Shown one piece after another: positions 60,353-63,224 of a DNA stretch of 63,224 nt (within the stretch, counting starts at the first letter, position 1; each line of letters begins with the position of its first letter). Where the stretch lies: NCBI GenBank assembly GCA_039190275.1, contig JBCCYF010000010.1:1-63224 (forward strand). The letters run 5' to 3'. Both the position numbers and the translations under genes were made by a program. The notes beneath the pieces were generated by a model. That model was not told the DNA's origin and made no database searches. It was given only the letters and a program-made list of their open reading frames with translations. This stretch comes from Halovulum sp039190275. GTDB lineage: Bacteria > Pseudomonadota > Alphaproteobacteria > Rhodobacterales > Rhodobacteraceae.

Positions 60353-61352
60353 CCCGGACGCCAACATCCCGTTCGCGGTTCGTCACTACAGCCCCGCCCA
60401 GCTGCGAACCGCATTGCGACGGATGTATCTGATCCGAAAGTTCGAAGAGGGCGCCGAAGAGAGTTACACGCGTGGGCTGATCCACGGAACCATGCATCTG
60501 TCCATCGGACAGGAGGCAAGTGCCGTTGCCAGTTGCATGTCTCTGAGCGACGACGACAAGATCACCTCGACCCACCGAGGTCACGGACACTGCGTGGCCA
60601 AGGGCGCCGATGTCGCGCGCATGTTTGCCGAGTTCTTCGGCAAGGAGAACGGGTATTGCCGCGGGCGTGGCGGCTCGATGCATATTGCCGATGTGGAAAA
60701 GGGGAACCTGGGCGCAAACGGTATTGTGGGCGGCGGCATCCCGATTGCAGTGGGCGCAGCACTTGCGGCCAAACGTCTTGGCACCGGCGCGGTGACGGTC
60801 TGCTTCTTTGGTGACGGCGCGAACAACGAAGGGGCGTTTCACGAGGCTTTGAACATTGCAGCCGTATGGACGCTTCCGGTGGTGTTTGTCTGCGAGAACA
60901 ACAAGTACGGGATGTCCACGTCCACGGAACGCTCGACTGCTGTAAAGTCCATTGCCGATCGGGCAGCCGCCTATGCCATGCCGGGGTGTTCCGTCGACGG
61001 GAACGATTTCTCGGCAGTGGCCGAGGCGGTTGAATCCGCCGTGAACAGGGCCCGCGCCGGGGAGGGGCCCAGCCTGATCGAAGCACTCACATACCGGTGG
61101 CGCGGGCATTCCAAGTCTGACCGCAACCGTTACCGGGCCAAGGAGGAAATTGCGGAGTGGATCGCCAAGGACCCCATCCCGCGCTTTGCACAGGATTTGA
61201 TCGACCACGGGATCCTGTCCGCAGACGAGGTCCAGGCCCTCGATAGGGATACCGACCGCGAGATTGCCGAAGCGATTGCAAGTGCCCGAACGGGCGCAGA
61301 TCCCCAGGCATCCGAAGTCACCCGCGATGTCTATACCGGGCGGGTCGCGTGA
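60345..61352 (+). CDS. AcoA-like thiamine-dependent dehydrogenase E1 alpha
   Basis: This 335-residue E1 alpha subunit has the TPP motif CFFGDGANNEGAFHEALNIAAVWTLPVVFVCENN near residue 165-200 (GDG to NN) and the Ser-loop WRGHSKSDRNRYR near 250. It resembles AcoA of the acetoin dehydrogenase group more than PdhA. The frame is open to 60261, but the ATG at 60345 (LDPDANIPFAVRHYSP) overlaps the previous stop. With the next two genes it makes the E1/E2 core of a 2-oxoacid or acyloin dehydrogenase. Confidence 0.9.
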   Translation: MLDPDANIPFAVRHYSPAQLRTALRRMYLIRKFEEGAEESYTRGLIHGTMHLSIGQEASAVASCMSLSDDDKITSTHRGHGHCVAKGADVARMFAEFFGKENGYCRGRGGSMHIADVEKGNLGANGIVGGGIPIAVGAALAAKRLGTGAVTVCFFGDGANNEGAFHEALNIAAVWTLPVVFVCENNKYGMSTSTERSTAVKSIADRAAAYAMPGCSVDGNDFSAVAEAVESAVNRARAGEGPSLIEALTYRWRGHSKSDRNRYRAKEEIAEWIAKDPIPRFAQDLIDHGILSADEVQALDRDTDREIAEAIASARTGADPQASEVTRDVYTGRVA

Positions 61353-62359
61353 ACGCACCATCACAGGTCGCGGTGCGCCAACTGTCCTATGCGGAAGCGA
61401 TCCGCGAAGCGATGGACCTGGCCCTTGCCTCCGATCCGCGCGTCGTGCTGATGGGCGAAGACATCGGGGTGTACGGCGGCGCATTCCAGGTGACCGGAGA
61501 TCTTGTGCATAAGTATGGCGAGGATCGGGTGATGGATACACCGATCTCGGAACTGGGCGGCGCCGGTGTCGCGGTGGGTGCGGCGCTGACCGGGCTTAGA
61601 CCCATATTCGAGTTTCAGTTTTCGGACTTTGCAACGCTGGCGATGGAGCAGATCGTAAACCAGGCCGCGAAACTGCGCTACATGCTTGGTGGGTCGGTGT
61701 CCGTGCCGCTGGTCATGCGCTTTCCCGCCGGGTCGGGCACAGGCGCGGCGGCGCAGCATAGCCAGAGCCTCGATGCCTGGCTGGGCCATGTCCCGGGGTT
61801 GAAAGTCGTTCAACCGACCACGCCCGAGGATGCCAAGGGCCTTTTGTTGGCGGCCATCGATGACCCCGATCCGGTGATGATCTTCGAGCACAAACTGCTG
61901 TACAAGATGAAGGGTCCGGTGCCCGAGGGCCACTACACCACACCGATCGGTGCCGCGGCCCTGCGGCGTAAGGGATCTGACCTGAGCATCGTCGCCACGT
62001 CGATCATGGTGCACAAAGCGCTCAGCGCGGCCGAGCAGTTGTCTGCCGAAGGGATCGAGGCAGACATCATCGATTTGCGCAGCATCCGGCCCATCGACCG
62101 CGAAACGGTGCTGGCCAGCGTCCGCAAGACGGGACGGCTGCTCTGTGTCTATGAAGGGGTCAAGACACTCGGGATCGGCGCGGAGGTCAGCGCGATGGTT
62201 GCCGAAAGCGACGCATTTGACTACCTGGACGCGCCCATTATCCGATTGGGCGGCGCCGAGTGTCCGATCCCCTATAATCCCGAGCTTGAGAAAGCCGCGG
62301 TTCCGCAGGTACCCGATATCCTCCGGGCCGCGCGTGATCTGGTCGGGGTCCGGGTCTGA
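61349..62359 (+). CDS. AcoB-like dehydrogenase E1 beta
   Basis: The 336-residue subunit has the E1 beta landmarks LMGEDIGVYGGAFQVTGDLV near residue 32, MDTPISELGGAGVAVGAALTGLRPIFEFQFSDFA near 60, and DLRSIRPIDRETVLASV near 245. The GTG start overlaps the E1 alpha stop (GTGA). It pairs with the preceding gene to form the heterotetrameric E1. Confidence 0.92.
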   Translation: MNAPSQVAVRQLSYAEAIREAMDLALASDPRVVLMGEDIGVYGGAFQVTGDLVHKYGEDRVMDTPISELGGAGVAVGAALTGLRPIFEFQFSDFATLAMEQIVNQAAKLRYMLGGSVSVPLVMRFPAGSGTGAAAQHSQSLDAWLGHVPGLKVVQPTTPEDAKGLLLAAIDDPDPVMIFEHKLLYKMKGPVPEGHYTTPIGAAALRRKGSDLSIVATSIMVHKALSAAEQLSAEGIEADIIDLRSIRPIDRETVLASVRKTGRLLCVYEGVKTLGIGAEVSAMVAESDAFDYLDAPIIRLGGAECPIPYNPELEKAAVPQVPDILRAARDLVGVRV

Positions 62360-62360
62360 C

Positions 62361-63224
62361 ATGCCCACGGAAGTGATCATGCCCAAGGTCGACATGGATA
62401 TGGCGACCGGGAAGATCACCGTATGGCATGCCCGGGAAGGGGCCGATGTGGTGAAATCCGCGCCGCTCTTCGACATCGAGACCGACAAGGCGGCAATGGA
62501 AGTGGAAAGCCCGGCGACCGGCACGCTGCGCCATCTTGCGCCGATCGGCACGGAAATCGCCATTGGCGCGCCTGTGGCCTGGATCTATACCCAAGGGGAG
62601 GTGGTTTCTGATATTCCAGAGACACCGGATGTTGCTGCGCCCGAGCCAACGGTACCGGCATCCGAAGCGGCAGTGGTTAAAACGCCGGACACTGCGCGTG
62701 CCGGCACAGGGCCCCGGATGACACCCGCAGCACGACGCCTGGCGCGGGAGGGGGGGCTGGACCCGCAAACGCTGAAGGGCACCGGCCCGCGTGAGCGGAT
62801 CCAGGCCGCCGATGTGGCGGCAGTTCTGGCGCCCCGGACACCGCGTCCCCAGGGCACCGGCATTCCGCTTGTGATGATCCACGGCTTTGCGGGCGACGCC
62901 CAGACCTGGGCGGCGGTCGAGGCGCATCTGCCTGCGGGTCAAACCGTGATCACACTCGAACTGCCGGGGCACGGCAGCGCGCCCCGGCAACCTGTACAGG
63001 ACTTCGCCCAGCTTGCCGCGTTGATGCGCAGGGAGTTCGATGCTCTTGATATCGGTTCTGCACATCTTGTCGGACATTCTCTGGGCGGCGCGATTGCCCT
63101 GGCCCTGGCCGATACCCGGCCGCGCCGGGTGGCCTCGGTCACACTCCTTTGCCCGGCCGGTCTGGGACCCGACCTTAACGGCCCGGCTGTGCGCGGTATC
63201 GCCGGGGCAAGCAAACCGGAAAGC
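62361..63224 (+). CDS. AcoC-like E2 with lipoyl and alpha/beta hydrolase domains, 3' truncated
   Basis: The frame runs to the window end without a stop (288 codons). It has a lipoyl domain with the attachment Lys in DIETDKAAMEVES near residue 40, an E1/E3-binding motif (RMTPAARRLAREGGLD near 115) and then an alpha/beta hydrolase domain (VMIHGFAGDAQTW near 172; nucleophile elbow LVGHSLGGAI near 236). This combination is the hallmark of acetoin-dehydrogenase E2 (AcoC), where the hydrolase fold replaces the usual acyltransferase domain. About 80-120 residues are missing at the end. Confidence 0.88.
   Translation, partial: MPTEVIMPKVDMDMATGKITVWHAREGADVVKSAPLFDIETDKAAMEVESPATGTLRHLAPIGTEIAIGAPVAWIYTQGEVVSDIPETPDVAAPEPTVPASEAAVVKTPDTARAGTGPRMTPAARRLAREGGLDPQTLKGTGPRERIQAADVAAVLAPRTPRPQGTGIPLVMIHGFAGDAQTWAAVEAHLPAGQTVITLELPGHGSAPRQPVQDFAQLAALMRREFDALDIGSAHLVGHSLGGAIALALADTRPRRVASVTLLCPAGLGPDLNGPAVRGIAGASKPES

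Noticed and set aside
60255..62563. Two long minus-strand frames (428 and 400 codons)
   Set aside because: They are antisense to E1 alpha and E1 beta, which have complete motifs and overlaps.
60345..63224. Simple acetoin catabolism operon
   Set aside because: E1/E2 are AcoABC-like, but the sugar importer, kinase and SAF enzyme share the locus, and acoR and acoX are not seen. Not fully excluded because the locus continues past the window.
1..63224. CRISPR array, rRNA, tRNA or replication origin
   Set aside because: No regularly spaced repeats, tRNA cloverleaf or origin boxes were found on reading.

Overview
The window is a high-GC chromosomal segment that looks like a marine Rhodobacteraceae (Roseobacter-group) alphaproteobacterium. 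The grounds are the chvI-chvG-hprK-rapZ-EIIA-HPr gene string beside pckA, the DUF2125 protein, the Sit/Mur manganese locus, an Irr-type palindrome before dps, a phasin with a PhaR-like operator, and an AcoABC-like dehydrogenase. The assignment is inferred from gene content and order; no species is claimed.

Layout. 1-8.7 kb: TauE-type exporter end, gamma-glutamyltransferase, PEP carboxykinase, then the ChvIG two-component system fused into one transcription unit with HPr kinase, RapZ, EIIA and HPr. 8.7-16.5 kb: cytochrome b561 with two YceI proteins, 3-hydroxybutyryl-CoA dehydrogenase, ETF subunits, a VOC protein and a tungstate (Tup) ABC transporter whose binding protein seems to start at ATC. 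16.5-25.7 kb: a looser accessory stretch with an orphan membrane protein, a membrane-anchored AraC regulator, two alpha/beta hydrolases, a GlxA-type regulator, a lysR remnant cut by an IS3-type end, a degenerate Hint protein, cobalamin adenosyltransferase and an SDR. 25.9-33.7 kb: an eight-gene MoxR/DUF58/SpoIIM/RDD/DUF4129/DUF4350 envelope cluster. 33.7-43.6 kb: a MotA/MotB-like pair with a very long coiled coil, a LysM plus solute-binding fusion, ChaC, DUF2125, a 25-residue lipoprotein coupled to thymidine kinase, a hydroxyacid dehydrogenase, CsaA, phasin and a Gfo/Idh/MocA enzyme. 43.7-53.3 kb: metal homeostasis (SitABCD, Mur/Fur, Dps, HemP, FbpA) with YeiH and several unknown genes. 53.3-63.2 kb: a divergent catabolic locus, with a PfkB kinase and a carbohydrate/polyol ABC importer on one side, and a SAF-domain NAD dehydrogenase plus AcoA/AcoB/AcoC-like thiamine-dependent dehydrogenase components on the other. 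The last gene runs off the window.

How the genes work together. ChvIG plus the truncated PTS (no sugar permease is present here) is a regulatory system typical of alphaproteobacteria, and it lies next to gluconeogenic pckA. The metal genes share palindromic operators. The strongest candidate for an undescribed system is the 53-63 kb locus: imported polyol or sugar is probably oxidised or phosphorylated and then cleaved by an acetoin-dehydrogenase-like complex, but the substrate cannot be read from sequence. No tRNA, rRNA or CRISPR array was recognised.
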